Positions 1-12,200 of a DNA stretch of 31,806 nt are shown here, one piece after another. Made by a program: the position numbers and the translations under genes. The notes beneath the pieces were generated by a model, which saw only the letters and a list, made by a program, of their open reading frames with translations, made no database searches and was not told the origin of the DNA. This DNA is from CAADGU01 sp964581605 (GTDB taxonomy: Bacteria > Chloroflexota > Anaerolineae > Promineifilales > Promineifilaceae), in NCBI GenBank assembly GCA_964581605.1, contig CAZOPF010000066.1, positions 1-31,806 on the forward strand. Direction: 5' to 3'. The first letter of the stretch is position 1. Each line of letters starts with the position of its first letter.

Positions 1-460
1 CAATAAAATGACCTATCATTTCAGCCACTAATTTTTCACAGGCATTAGAAGGTTTCTCCCCAATCAAGTTAAGCAGAAACTCCCAAAGATAGCCTATGGC
101 TTCTAAAGTTGTTCTATTTTGTTATTCTGATTCTGTGATTGGTTGTGTAAATAGTGTGCTCAGGCACGGGTGACTTATTTTTAGGCTTCTCCTGCCTCCC
201 ATTTCACATCAATCACCATCCCAATTTGAAATGCCTCTAATTAACGACAAGCAGCACAATTTTAGCTGAGAAAACAATAGCGCCCATAAAATCTCCATAG
301 AGTTTCAAAATTCGTCACCCCCTCACCCAGCACCTGTGGAATTATGAATTATGAAGAGAGATTGCATCACCTCCTCACCTCATCACCATTACCCCATCTA
401 CCATGATCCCCACCGAAGTAAGGGTTGCCCTCCGGCCCATTTGTGTATATAGTCTCTGGC
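1..460. other. AT-rich left edge, no convincing gene
   Basis: This stretch is visibly richer in A and T than the rest of the window and has none of the ACGGCCGT palindromes that mark the genes. On the minus strand an open frame of about 39 codons runs off the left edge (roughly 1-117) with a helical-looking translation containing the string LEAIGYLWEFLLNLIGEKPS. It has no good start and is too short to call. Between about 315 and 405 there are short imperfect repeats (tcacc/cctca types and two copies of gaattat) like those at other gene junctions. I see no clear promoter for the phosphatase gene that follows. Confidence 0.4.
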
Positions 461-1369
461 ATGGCAGAACCTGGGCAAATACAAGCCCACTTAACGACAG
501 ACACCGGACTCGTCCGGGAACACAATGAAGATTACGTCGCCTGTCGGGAGCCGGTTGATTCACAAGATTTAGCACAAAATGGGTGGATTTATCTGGTAGC
601 CGATGGCGTCGGCGGCGCGGATGCTGGTGAAGTGGCCAGTCACTTCGCCAGCGAACGCATGATCGCCCACTTTGTGGAAAACCACCAGGAACCGGATTGG
701 GGCCGTCGTTTGCTGGATGCCATGCAGGCCGCCAATAGTGATCTGCGCCAACTTGTGGCTGAACGCAACAGTAACAGCCGCATGGCGACGACGATGGTGG
801 CGGCCGTATTACAAGAAAATCAGGTCTTTATCGGCAATGTCGGCGATAGCCGGGCGTATCATTGGCGAAATAGACTAATACAACAAATTACAAGAGACCA
901 GAGTCTGGTCGCCAAACTGCTGGAAGAAGGGGCCATTACCGAGGCCGAAGCTGAGTCCCATCCCCGCAAAAACGTGATCCTCTACAGCCTGGGGTCAGAA
1001 AACAAACCCAAGATCGATCTGTTTACGTTGACGCTGCTGCCCGGAGACATCCTGCTGCTTTGCTCGGATGGCCTGACACGGCACGTCAGCGACAGGGAAA
1101 TCAATGACATGCTTGGCCAGAAGCCCCCACATGAGGCCGCCGGCCTGCTAACGCAAATGGCCCGGCAGCGCGGCGGCGAGGACAACATTTCCGTGGTGGT
1201 CATTCAATATGGGCCGGCGGAAGGCAAAATGGTAACGAACACGGCCGTGCCCCACACCTATTATGCCCCTACCCAACCCCACCGCTCCTTCCTCTGGCTG
1301 TACACCGGATTCCTGGCCGTTTTTATGATTTTGTTGATATTTCTCGCCTGGCTCGTATTGCGCGTATAA
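461..1369 (+). CDS. PP2C-family Ser/Thr protein phosphatase, membrane-anchored
   Basis: The product is a 302-residue metal-dependent PP2C phosphatase (PrpC/Stp type) that removes phosphate from Ser/Thr, usually opposing Hanks-type kinases. The visible motifs are, in order: REHNEDY near the N-terminus, VADGVGG (metal-binding Asp), GNVGDSRAY, LLCSDGLTRHV and GGEDNISVVV near residue 245. A hydrophobic segment at the very C-terminus (FLWLYTGFLAVFMILLIFLA) should anchor it in the membrane with the catalytic domain in the cytoplasm. I chose the ATG at 461. The frame stays open to a TTG at 425, but those 12 extra residues are not family-like. No Shine-Dalgarno is obvious at either start. No partner kinase gene is in the window. 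The family call is firm; substrates are unknown. Confidence 0.9.
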   Translation: MAEPGQIQAHLTTDTGLVREHNEDYVACREPVDSQDLAQNGWIYLVADGVGGADAGEVASHFASERMIAHFVENHQEPDWGRRLLDAMQAANSDLRQLVAERNSNSRMATTMVAAVLQENQVFIGNVGDSRAYHWRNRLIQQITRDQSLVAKLLEEGAITEAEAESHPRKNVILYSLGSENKPKIDLFTLTLLPGDILLLCSDGLTRHVSDREINDMLGQKPPHEAAGLLTQMARQRGGEDNISVVVIQYGPAEGKMVTNTAVPHTYYAPTQPHRSFLWLYTGFLAVFMILLIFLAWLVLRV

Positions 1370-1418
1370 GGCGGATGCCAGCCCACCCACCACTATCCTG
1401 GTGGTGATGGCCTCCGCC
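1370..1418. terminator. Imperfect hairpin after the phosphatase gene
   Basis: An inverted repeat begins directly after the stop codon. The outer arms GGCGG/CCGCC and GCC/GGC and the inner arms CCACCA/TGGTGG fold around a short loop. No T-tract follows at once, so it may act as a weak or factor-assisted terminator or a 3'-end stabiliser. Confidence 0.45.
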
Positions 1419-1487
1419 CAGACTTGCCGGTAAAGACCATTTTTATTAAACACAATTTTTATAAGAGGCTTTTTTGTGTCATGTACC

Positions 1488-1531
1488 AGGTGTCACATAT
1501 CACCTGACACCTGACACCTGACACCTGACAC
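1488..1531. repeat. Heptamer tandem repeat (CACCTGA)n before rnj
   Basis: Four tandem copies of the 7-base unit CACCTGA run from 1501 to 1528. An inverted copy (AGGTGTCA at 1488-1495) lies just upstream, so a hairpin can form. It sits in the 5' leader of the RNase J gene, about 20 bases before its ribosome binding site. It is one of the short-repeat families described in the findings. Confidence 0.75.
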
Positions 1532-1554
1532 AGATTACAGCCTCAGGAGAACCT

Positions 1555-3198
1555 ATGCACCCTAAAGTACGCATTATCCCTTTAGGCGGATGTGGCGAAA
1601 TCGGCAAGAACATGACCGCTATCGAGTATGAAGATGAAATCGTCGTCGTAGACGCCGGTATCATGTTTCCCGAAAACGACATGCTTGGCGTAGACGCCAT
1701 CATCCCCGACTATTCCTATCTCAAAGAGCGGCTGGATAACATCCTGGCCGTTCTCATTACCCATGGGCACGAAGACCATATTGGCGCCGTCCCCCATGTG
1801 ATGCAAGACATCAAAGCGCCCATCTACGCCACCCCGCTCACGGCCGGCCTCACCGAAGTGAAACTGCGCCAGGGTGGGCTACAAAACCAGATCGAGATGC
1901 ACACCATTGAAGCCGGCGATAAATTCCACCTGGGCCGCCACTTTACCATCGAACCGTTCCACGTGGCCCACAGCATCCCCGACTGCGTGGGTTTTGGCAT
2001 TACCACCCCCGCCGGGCTGATTGTGCATACCGGCGATTACAAATTTGACCATACGCCATCCGATGGCTGGCCGCCGGACTTCGCCAAACTGGCTGAATTT
2101 TCGGAGCGCGGCGTGTTGGCCCTGCTGGCCGACAGCACCAACGCCACCCGCCCTGGCTGGACCAAATCGGAAAAAGAGATCGAAAAGGCGTTTGACAATA
2201 TGTTCCGCCACGCCCAGGGGCGCATCATCGTGGCCACGTTTGCTTCGCTCATCTCCCGTATTCAACAGGTGGCGAATATGTGTGTGAAACACGGCCGTTA
2301 CCTGGCTGTCACCGGCCGCTCCATGCGTGAAAACGTCAAAATTGCCCAACGCCTGGGCTACCTGGAAATTGACGAAGCGATCCTCATTGACATTGAAGAT
2401 GCCACCTCGTTGCCCCCGCACCGGGTAGCCATCATGGCCACCGGCTCACAGGGCGAACCGTCCGCTGTCATGGGCAAACTGGCACGCGGCCGACACAACC
2501 GGCTGCAAATTCAAGAAGGGGATACAGTGGTCTTTTCCGCCCACGCCATTCCCGGCAACGAAGAACTGGTCTATCGCACCATCAACCAACTGCTGCGGCG
2601 CGGCGCGAACGTGTTATACGAAGGCATCGCCGATGTACATGTCTCCGGTCACGCCAGCCAGGAAGAGATGAAACTAATGATCAACCTGGTGCGCCCCCAG
2701 TATCTGGTGCCGGTTCATGGCGAACTGCGTCACTTAAAACAACATGGCGTTATGGCCGAAGAGCTGGGCATCCCCCGCGAAAACATCGCCGTCATTGAAA
2801 ACGGGACGCCGCTGGAGCTGAGCCAGGACAGCCTGACCATTCTGCCCCGGTTGAAAGGTGGTTATATTTTTGTGGACGGTGGCAGCGTGGGTGAAGTGGA
2901 TTGGCCGGTGCTACGCGACCGTGAACTACTGGCGCAGGGCGGCGTCTTTTTTGCTTTCCTCACGCTGAACGGCGACGGCACGATGATTGGCGAGCCAGAA
3001 ATTCTCTCACGTGGCTTTTTGGACACACGCGACGGCGCAGAGATTATCGAAGGTGCCAAAGAGACGGTTGACCGGGTGATCAAGCTGCACAAGGAAAACG
3101 GCGGCGGCAAACTCAGCACCAAAATTGAGGATGCCATTACTCGTTATCTTTATTCGGAGACGGGGCGACGGCCGTTGGTGCAGGTCGTCATCAAGTAA
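1555..3198 (+). CDS. rnj: Ribonuclease J
   Basis: The product is a 547-residue RNase J, a zinc metallo-beta-lactamase/beta-CASP nuclease with 5'-3' exo- and endonuclease activity in mRNA decay and RNA processing. Visible features are the HxHxDH zinc motif (HGHEDH, about residues 70-75), HVAHSIPDCVG near 135, HTGDYKFD near 160, LADSTNA near 192, and the beta-CASP/C-terminal motif VPVHGELRHL near 385. Length matches the family (about 550). The start is well supported: AGGAGA lies 4-5 bases before the ATG. The gene ends just before a strong hairpin shared with the convergent giant gene. RNase Y is also encoded in this window, so the cell probably uses both Gram-positive-type decay nucleases. Confidence 0.95.
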   Translation: MHPKVRIIPLGGCGEIGKNMTAIEYEDEIVVVDAGIMFPENDMLGVDAIIPDYSYLKERLDNILAVLITHGHEDHIGAVPHVMQDIKAPIYATPLTAGLTEVKLRQGGLQNQIEMHTIEAGDKFHLGRHFTIEPFHVAHSIPDCVGFGITTPAGLIVHTGDYKFDHTPSDGWPPDFAKLAEFSERGVLALLADSTNATRPGWTKSEKEIEKAFDNMFRHAQGRIIVATFASLISRIQQVANMCVKHGRYLAVTGRSMRENVKIAQRLGYLEIDEAILIDIEDATSLPPHRVAIMATGSQGEPSAVMGKLARGRHNRLQIQEGDTVVFSAHAIPGNEELVYRTINQLLRRGANVLYEGIADVHVSGHASQEEMKLMINLVRPQYLVPVHGELRHLKQHGVMAEELGIPRENIAVIENGTPLELSQDSLTILPRLKGGYIFVDGGSVGEVDWPVLRDRELLAQGGVFFAFLTLNGDGTMIGEPEILSRGFLDTRDGAEIIEGAKETVDRVIKLHKENGGGKLSTKIEDAITRYLYSETGRRPLVQVVIK

Positions 3199-3231
3199 TC
3201 AGTCAACAGTAAAAAGTGAACAGTAGGCAGT
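3199..3231. repeat. Short tandem repeat (acagtaa-like units)
   Basis: Between the RNase J stop and the terminator lie imperfect units such as tcaacagtaa, gtgaacagta and ggcagtaa. The same unit family recurs at the recX-rny junction around 25845-25890. Confidence 0.6.
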
Positions 3232-3267
3232 AAAAAGGGTGGTCACAAAAATGTGACCACCCTTTTT
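3232..3267. terminator. Bidirectional rho-independent terminator
   Basis: The arms AAAAAGGGTGGTCACA (3232-3247) and TGTGACCACCCTTTTT (3252-3267) are perfectly complementary, 16 bp with a four-base loop. Each strand ends in a T-tract, so it can stop transcription of RNase J from the left and of the giant gene from the right. The giant gene's stop codon begins only three bases beyond it. Confidence 0.93.
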
Positions 3268-3269
3268 TG

Positions 3270-6200
3270 TTAACCTGGCGTGGGTGTGGCCGTCGGCAGC
3301 ACCTCATCTATGTCCGGCGGCAACGTCGGTGTAGCCTCAGATGGTATGGGGGCAGGTGTGAACGGCGTGGGCGTCGCCGTTAGCGGGACTGGTTCAAAAG
3401 CTGGCGTCCCGGTAGGTGACACCGGCAGCGGCGTAACCCGTGGGCCATACTGCGGCGCAGGTACACCACCGTTTATCGCCGCACCCGTTACGTTGATGTT
3501 CACCGGGCCGAAGTTATTGTTATGCTCGTTCGGGCACTCATTCACGTGTCGGTCAGTGTCTACCTGCGCCCATAGCTGGTGTGCCCCGCCACCAAAGGTG
3601 TATGGCGCCTCATAGGTGCGGCTGGTTCCGGCCGTCATATCCGCCCCTTGAATACCCCAGACAAGGTCTCCCACCAGATACGGCTGCGGCGTCCGGTCTA
3701 CATAGAAGTCCAGGAAGAAGTTGTTGCCAAAGGGTACATTTTGTGTGCCCTGGTTGCGGATGGTGACGTAGATGGTGGCTGGCTGCCCGGCAGTGGGCGC
3801 GCCGGGAACCACCTGAATCTGCGTCACAATCAGGTCAATGCCAGTCGGTGGTGAGCAAGGCGTGGGTGATGGCGTAGGCGTCATCGGTGTACCGGTGGGT
3901 GTGGGCGTTGGCGTGCCGGGTGTACCGGTAGGTGTGGGCGTTGGTGGTGTGGTGGATGGCTTCAGGATGATGGGCAGATAGACCGTTGGCGGGGCAATCT
4001 CCACCTGGACGGTGGTGGTATCTCTGGCCAGGTCTTGAATGCTGTTGTCAGAAAGGGAGACGGCCGTTACCGTCGTCACATCCACCATCCCATCCGTCGC
4101 CGTGCCGGGCACCGTCACCCGCGCAATCACGCTGACAGCCTGTCCAGGCGCTACCCGGACAAAGCTGCCGGACGCCGGAACGGTGACAATCGTCCAACCC
4201 TGGCTGGACACGGCCGTGATCTCATAATCATCCGTAATCGTGCCCGTGTTCGTCAGCCAGTGCTGGTATTGAATCACATCATCGGGGGCAGCCACGGCCG
4301 CATTGTCCGGCTCCAGCATAACGCCTAACGTACCGAAAACGCCGTTGACATTGGTGGTATCAAAGGCACTGTCGGTGGCGGTGGGATCGTTGATGGACAC
4401 GGCCGTAACCGTCATCACATCCGTCGTGGTAATGGCCGCCGCCGGTACCGTCAGCGTGACTACAATCTGCGTGAACGCCCCCGCCGCCAACGTCACCGGC
4501 GCGGGATCAGGCGTCAGCCAGCCATGATCACTCACAGTCGTAATGTTGAATGTGTCTGTACCATTCCCCGCATTTGTCACCCAATGGGTGTAGGTAATGG
4601 TGTCGCCCGCATCGGCCGTACTGGTATTATCCGGGGCAATAACCACGCCATACATTTGCACGCCGGTCACGCTGGTGGTGTCCTGAGCCGTATCCGAAAC
4701 ATTGGCGTCCGTCTGCGACCGGGCCGTCACTACCGCTACATCGCTGCTGCCCACGCCGGCCGTCAGCGGAATGGTGGTCGTCACCTGTACAAAAGCCGTT
4801 TCATCAGGGCTGAGAATGATGGAATCGGGGGAGACGCCCACTACCCAACCACCAGCCGATGTAATGCTCAACAAGAATTCTTCGGCAATCGTACCGGTGT
4901 TGGTGATGGTGTGCAGGTAGAAGAGAGTATCACCAGGATTGCCCGAACCGGTTCGATCAGGAGCAATTTCCACGCCCAGTTCACCAGGCGTACCGGTGAC
5001 GTTGGTGGTATCAATCACAAAGGCGGTGGCGGTGGGGCTGATGAGCGAAGTAGCGGTGACGGTCATAATCTCCGTGCGGCCGGCTGCGCCAATGGGCGCC
5101 AGCAGCGAGATGGCCACCTGCATACCGGCCCCAGGCGGCAGGGTCACGGCCGTTGGCGGGGTGATCGTTTGCCAGCCATTTTCAGTCACGGCCGTGATCA
5201 TAAAGCTATCCGTGCCATTGCCCGTATTCGTCAACCAATGGGTATAGCCAATCCAATTGCCCGGATCCACTGTCCCGGTCAGGTTGGGGGTGAAGATGAG
5301 GCTGTGGTCTTGCCGGATGCGCGTTTCGTCAATGGCCGTATCAAACACGGCTGGATTGCTGCGCGACCGGGCCGTCACGGTCGTGATGTTAGGCGAATCG
5401 GGCACCGCTTCCGGTGGCACAATCACGGCCACCTGCACCTGGGCCGATTCATCAACATCTAACGTCACTGAAATCGGGAAAACGGTGGTTGTCCAGGTAA
5501 GCGTATTCACATAGCTCAGGTCGAATGTATCCGGGCCATTGCCGGTGTTGGTAACGGTGTGGAAGAAGAGGACGGTCAGGCCCGGATCGGTCACGGTCAT
5601 GTTATCTGGCTCGATGATGACGCCGGGCAAGACGAGGGCGGTAGTGGTATCTACGGCCGTCGCCCGCACGGCCGGGTCTTCTTGGGCAGTAGCTGTAACC
5701 AGGCTGGTATGGCTGATACCACCGACATTCGGCGGCACATTCACCGTTACCGTTACCGGCACCGTCTCCACCGGGTCTAGCTGAACGCTGGCCGGTGCCA
5801 CACTGACCACCCAACTGGCCGGAACGCCACTGATGGTCAGGTCGGCCGTCACGCTGATATTGCCGGTGTTTTGGAGCGTGTGCAGGAAAACGGCCGTACT
5901 GTTATCCGGCACATTCTGCGTCTGGTCGGTGGGCAGCAGCAGCAACCCGGCCGCCTCAAGCACCGTCGTCGTATCAGTCAACGCATCCGTAGCCGGAACG
6001 CCTAACGTATTGAGCGACGACGCTTCCACCTGTACCTGATGCACCACATGGGGCGGCGTGCCCGGCGGCGGCGTCACGCTCACCGTAAAGGGCATATCTT
6101 CGCCGGGAGCCAGGAAACTGGTTTGGGTAGGCGCGATGGTGACGCCCCAACCAGCCGGAACCACATCCACCACCTGCAAGGCAAAACGGTCCAGGCCATT

Positions 6201-9200
6201 GCCGGTGTTCGTCAGCCAATGGCTGTAGACAATGGGCACGGCTGGTGCAGTCGCCCCGCTCTCGTCTGCTTCAATATCCACATCGGGGTCAAAGCGGACG
6301 GTAGTGGTATCGGTGGCCGTAGCCATCAGCGGGTAATTATCTGATGTAGCTGTGATGACGGAACGCAGGATGGAACCAGCCACATTGCCAGAGATGACCA
6401 GGGTGATGGTGATGCTTTCGTCGGTCGCCAGCAGGCCGGTATTGGCCGGAGGCGTCATCACCACATGCCAATTGCCGCCAGGGGTGACATCTTCGTTAAG
6501 CAGGCTGAGGGTGTAGCTATCGGTGGGGTCGCCGGTGTTGGTGAGCAGGTGTTGGTAGGTGTAGGGTTGTCCGGCGGTGATCACGGCCGTTGCTGTCACC
6601 GGTATCAGCGTAAAGGACGGAATCTGCACCCGCTCGTCCGCGCCCATGTCAATGGTTGGCCCCTGGATGCGCGACTGGATGTCATAATCTACTGCCCAAT
6701 CACGAGAGGTGGCTTCTGTTCCGGCATCTTTGGCCGGAGAAGAGGCAGCGATGTGGAAGAAGGCATCCAGGAAATCCGGCTCGCCTAACAGGCTGTTGGT
6801 GCCGGTGATGAAATTGACGTTGTTGAGCCAGTAGAGATTGTAGTCACTGGTGATGACGGCCGTTGCCGTCACATAAACGGCCGTGCCCGTCACATTGGCC
6901 GCCAGGTTCTGGCTAAAGATATTGTTCAAGGAGGTCAAGGACACGGCATCACCCGCATAAACCGCCCCACCGTACCCTTCAGGACTGTCATCGCCAATAG
7001 CATTGTTGGCAACAAAGGTGTTATTTTCCAGCACGGCCGTGGTCTGATCAAGATAAACGCCGCCACCAGCGCCATAATCACTGCCCACAACCATATCGCC
7101 ATTCCCGGCAAAGACAGAGCTATGGACGGCCGCCCTCCCCCCCTTCTGGTAAAGCCCGCCGCCAAAACTGGCCTCATTAGAAATGAAAAACGTGGCCGTT
7201 ATTGTCAGGTTGGCGCCAGCATTATAAACGCCGCCACCATACAATAATGCCCCACTTTGAGAAGAGGCATTACCACTCTCGATGAACAAACCACTCAACG
7301 TGACCGTAATACCCGGTGTGATATACAACACCCGCCGCAACCCTTCGCCATCCAGGCGAGTGCTCTGCGTAATGGGGTACTGCGTGGTGAAATCATCCAA
7401 CGTACTGTAGCCGCCGTAGATATTCACCGATTTGCTGATGATCACATTCTGCACAAAGGCCGTACCGCTAATGATTTGCGAGGAGAAATCGGTATACGTG
7501 CCCTGCGCCACAAAGATGTCATCGCCCGGCTCGGCCGCGTAAATGGCATGTTGAATGGTGCCACAAGGAATGGCGGGAACACGGCAATTATTGTTGGCGT
7601 TCTGGCCACCGGGCGCCACATAACGCGGGCCGGGTTCACCCAGGATCAGAATGTCGTTTTGCACAGCGCCCGAATTGAGCGGGTCATCCACCTGCACCGC
7701 TACCACACCGGGATTGGCTTCTTCCCCACGTAAGGCGGTGTCGAGTATGGTCACTTCCAGCAAAACATCGGTTGTCTGATTACGTGCCAGTGTGGCCACC
7801 GTCTGGCTAACCGGCTGCCCATTCTCCAGCAACACGGCACTGGCATGGCGGATACCGGCGCTGGGCAGAATGTTGAAACTGTGTGTGTCGTTGCCCACGT
7901 TTTCAACTGTGTGGGTGAAGGTGAGCACATCGCCCGGTTGGGCGGCATCGGTGTAGGACGGATAGACAATAACGCCAGAAACCAGCCCCACAAAGGTGTT
8001 GGCCCGCCCTTCGTTGGTGCGGTCGGGGCGGCTTTGGGATTGGCAATGGATGATAGAGGTATCTGACTGTCCATTTTGCGCGTCGGTGGGGGCGGTAACG
8101 GTTAAGGTGACCGGTCTGGTTTCGTCCCATTGCATGTCCACAAAGGTTTGCACAGCGCCGCCTTGCAGGCTGCCCCAATTGGCGCTGGTGGTGAGGGAGA
8201 TGACGATGGTGTCAATGAAGCCGTGTCGGTAGTCAGCGGGCGGGTAGGGATAGCCAGTGTTGGTAACGTAGAAGATGTAGTTGACTTGATTGCCGGGTGA
8301 TAATGTTTGCTGCTGCGGCGTAGGGGTGACGGTGCAGCCAAAATCTTTCCACCATTCAATGGCGCCCACATCAGAAGCACGTGTGCCCAGGTGGTCGGTG
8401 CCACCGTCTGGCCGGGTCACCAGGCGAGCATCGAAGTCTATGGGGTAAAAACCGCCGCCGGGCACAGGCACACCGGGGGTTAACAGAGCGGGATCGGCTT
8501 CGTCAATGACGGGCGAATCCATGGGCGGGATGACCGGGTAGTAACCACGCAGGTCGGGGTCGCCGCTTACCTGGTTTGTGCCAAAGCCGACGGTGGAATC
8601 GTTGTTGAAGAAGTTGTTGTAGGCCAGGGTGGGGCCAAGGCCACCGGGCATACTCAAACCGCTGCCGCTGCCGTTGGGGGCCAGGTTGCTATCTATGATG
8701 CTGCTGTTGAGGATGAAGCCGCTACCTTCATTGCGGATGCCGCCACCATTGCCGTTTTGGGCGCTGTTTTCGGTGAGGGTGTTGTGGTAGAGCGACAGGT
8801 TATCCCCATTGTTGAAGATACCGCCGCCGTTGGTGACGGCCGTGTTGCTATAAAACAACCCGTTGATAATGCGCAGATTGTCGGCCGTGTTGTAAACCGC
8901 ACCTCCGTTGGTGCCCGCATCATTGATATACATCGCCACATCGGTGATATTGAGTTCGCCGCTGTTATAGATGCCGCCGCCGCTGCCGCTGGCGCTGTTG
9001 CCCAGAAAGGGGAGTGGCAACGCAGACAAGACGCTACCATCGTCATCTTCTTCCACGTAGGCGGGCCAACATTCGCCGATGGTGGAGCCGGTGATGAAGT
9101 TTTCCCGGTCAGCGCCGGAGGTGGCGCTGAGGTAAATACCGCCGCCGTTGGTGGCCTCACTTTCACAGACGTAAGTGGTGAATAGATGCACGCTGCCGTT

Positions 9201-12200
9201 ACCGGGCACCAGGATCGCGCCGCCATTTGTGCCGCCGCCGGCCGGGGTCGCGTTGCCATTCACAAAGGCGATATGGGTGAAGGTGGGGTCGGCGTTGTCG
9301 TGAATGTAGATAGCACGGCCGTTGTATTCAGCATTAATGATGGTGCTGAGTGTGCCCACGTCCTCGCTGGTGTAGTCGCCCACATATTGGAAGTCCAACC
9401 GGCGCAGCGAACCTTCAAAGACCAGGTCACGATGAACCGAACCGACCTGCCAGGTATTGCTGCCGCTATCCAGCCTCACGCCGCTGCACTCACCGCGCGC
9501 TATTTCGATGGGTGGCAATAATTCATCTGTCAATGTAATTGCTTCCGTGAAATCAATGGCGTCTTGCAGCACACCAAAGAGGTTTTCCTGGCCAGGCGGG
9601 AAGATCACCCGAATGAGGCAGGAGTTGATCTCATCTGCACCACGATCTGGGCCGCCGTTGGTTGGCCGCAGGTCGCCATCAATGTCGTTATTGAAAGGTA
9701 CGGACGGATCGCCATCATCCACCCCGGCCGAGTAGCTGCGCAGGTGGAAGTCGCCTAATACAGCGCTGACGTAATCGGGCGAGATGTGGATGTCGTTTGC
9801 CCCCGCGCTGGCCGTGCCACTGTAATCGGCCGGTATACCGTTGGCCAGATTGTCTACCACGATGTTGTAATCAATGTTGGGGTTGGCCTGCCCGGTGACG
9901 TGGATGCCGGAGCCCTGGCTGGCATGGACGATGTTGCTATGGATGAGTACCGGCTGGCCGGTGGCGCTGTAAATGCCGCCGCCCTGTTGGTTGGGGGTGT
10001 TGCTGGCCGTGTTGAGGTAGAAGGTGTTGTGCCAGATGGGGGCGTCGGTATTGTGGTTGTAAAGGCCACCGCCACGAAAGGCGCTGTTCTGGTAGATGAA
10101 GTTGTTGCGCACGGCCGCTTCGTTGGCTACACCACTCGCCAGGTAAACGCCGCCGCCGTTGCCCACGGGGGCGGTGTTTTCGTAGATGCGGTTGCCGTCC
10201 AGCCATAAGTCGCCGTTGGCCTGGTGCACACCGCCGCCGCTGCCGGTGACGCTGTTGTTGGAGATGCGGTTTTTGTCGGTGAAAACGGCCGTGCCGCCAT
10301 TGTTATAAATGCCACCACCCTGCCCGGCAATGTTTTCTTGCACAAAGCTGCGGCGAACGGTCAGGTCGCCCAGGTTGTAAATACCGCCGCCGTTGGTGGC
10401 TATGTTGGCCAGCACAGCCACATTATCCAGCCAGAGTGTGCCGGCATTGTAGATACCGCCACCATGTTCGCTTAACCCTGCCCCGGCAGCATCGCCGTTG
10501 AAGAGGTGGATGTTGGTGAGGGTGAGGGCGCCGGAGGCAGACACGTAGAGGACACGGCCGTTACCCAGCGCATTCAGGGTGGCGGTGAGATTACTTTGGG
10601 GCACCAGGTCGGATTCCCAATCGCCGTCAATGGTAAGGGGAATGTCTACAAAGAGGTTTTGCACACTGCCGCCGCTGTCCGGGTGGGCGCGGGCATTGAG
10701 GCACACCCCATCCACTTGAATGACATCATTTGCCAGCGCGTCATCCACGGCCAGCTGTAGGCTGCCGTAGATGAAATCAGGCGCAGCCAGATTGCGGGCC
10801 ACACAGCCCGCAATTTCGTCTGCGCCAATATCGAAGCCGAGATGTGACGGCCGTAGATGATCCTCAAAGTCATGGTCGAGCGTCAGCGCCGGATCACCTG
10901 CATCGAGCATGGGCGAGGCCAGGGTGAGGGTGTAAGCGGGCGTGAGCAGGGGGTCTACGGTGAGGTTATTTGCACCGGCGGCCGTGCCGCCCAGATTCAC
11001 CTGTTGTCCGAAGAAGTCGCTGTAATTGACGGTTGGTGATGAGCCGGCGGCACCATGCACCCCATCGGTGGAGGGGGAATCATTGTTCAGGAAGATGGAA
11101 CTACGGAATTGAGGCGCACCGCCGGCCACGTACGCGCCCGCTCCCAGGTTGTTGGCGTTGTTGCCGACGACGGTGTTGTGCCAGAAGAGGTGATTGCCAC
11201 TTTCGCTGTAGATGCCGCCGCCGTTGGTGTTGGCGGTATTGGAATAGATGAAGTTATTGAAGAGGGAGACGGCCGTACCTGCCACATAAACGCCGCCGCC
11301 ATGTTGGGAGGCCTGGCTGTTGAAGATGCGGTTGCCATCTATGAGGGCCGGGCTGTTCACACTGTAGACGGCCGCGCCGCGGGTGGCCGTGTGGCTGATG
11401 AAATGGTTGTGGCGGATAGTCGGCTCGGCGTTGTCAATGCAAATGCCGGCGCCATTGCCATTCGTGCCGCTCAATGCCCCATTGACAATGTGGAAACTTT
11501 CTACGGTGGCCGTAATACCCGGCGCGACGTAGATCACCCGCCCCAAACCGGCCGCATCCAGCACGGTGACCTCTTCGCCTTGCGTTTCAAAGTTCTCGTC
11601 CCAACCACCCTGCAAAATAACGTTTTGGGTGATGTGTACCGTCGTCATAATTTCGCCGGTATCGCCACGGCAGCCGCCGGCCGGGCCGCCGGTATCATAG
11701 GGATGCACGCCGCTGCACCGGCCGGCCACGCGGATGAGATCGCCAGGTTGGGCCTGGTTCATGGCAGCCTGGATGCTGCCATAAATGACGCCGTTCAATT
11801 CGGCGCGGCAGCCAGCCACTTCGTCTGCACCCATATCTGGCCCCTGGTTGGAGGGGCGAGTTTCGTCATCAAAGTCGCTGGTGATGGGGGAAAGGGGGTC
11901 GCCATCATCGGCGGCCGGGGCGTCATTATTCAGGTGGAAATTGCCATTTGCCGGATCGAGCAAGCCGGGCGGTGTTCCAGCCGTGCCCTGGTTGTTGGAG
12001 TTTGCGCCAGGAGCGATGCCACCAGCCAATGCAGTCAATTGCCCATAGAAGTAGTTGTAATCCTCACTGGTACCGGATGGGGCGTAGATGGCGTCGCCAT
12101 TAAGCGCATCATTGCTCTGGAAGATATTGCTACGAATAGCTAACGTGCCGCTGCCGCTTTGCCGGTAAACTGCGCCGCCATCGCTGATGGCGTCGTTCTG

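Noticed and set aside
1488..1531. Possible CRISPR array at the CACCTGA repeats and other heptamer arrays
   Set aside because: Units are 7 bases in direct tandem with no spacers, and no cas gene is in the window.
11055..12143. Plus-strand open frame of 362 codons opposite the giant gene
   Set aside because: Same reason: antisense shadow of the beta-helix coils. Similar shadows at 4524-5462, 8757-9185 and 9786-10208 were also dropped.
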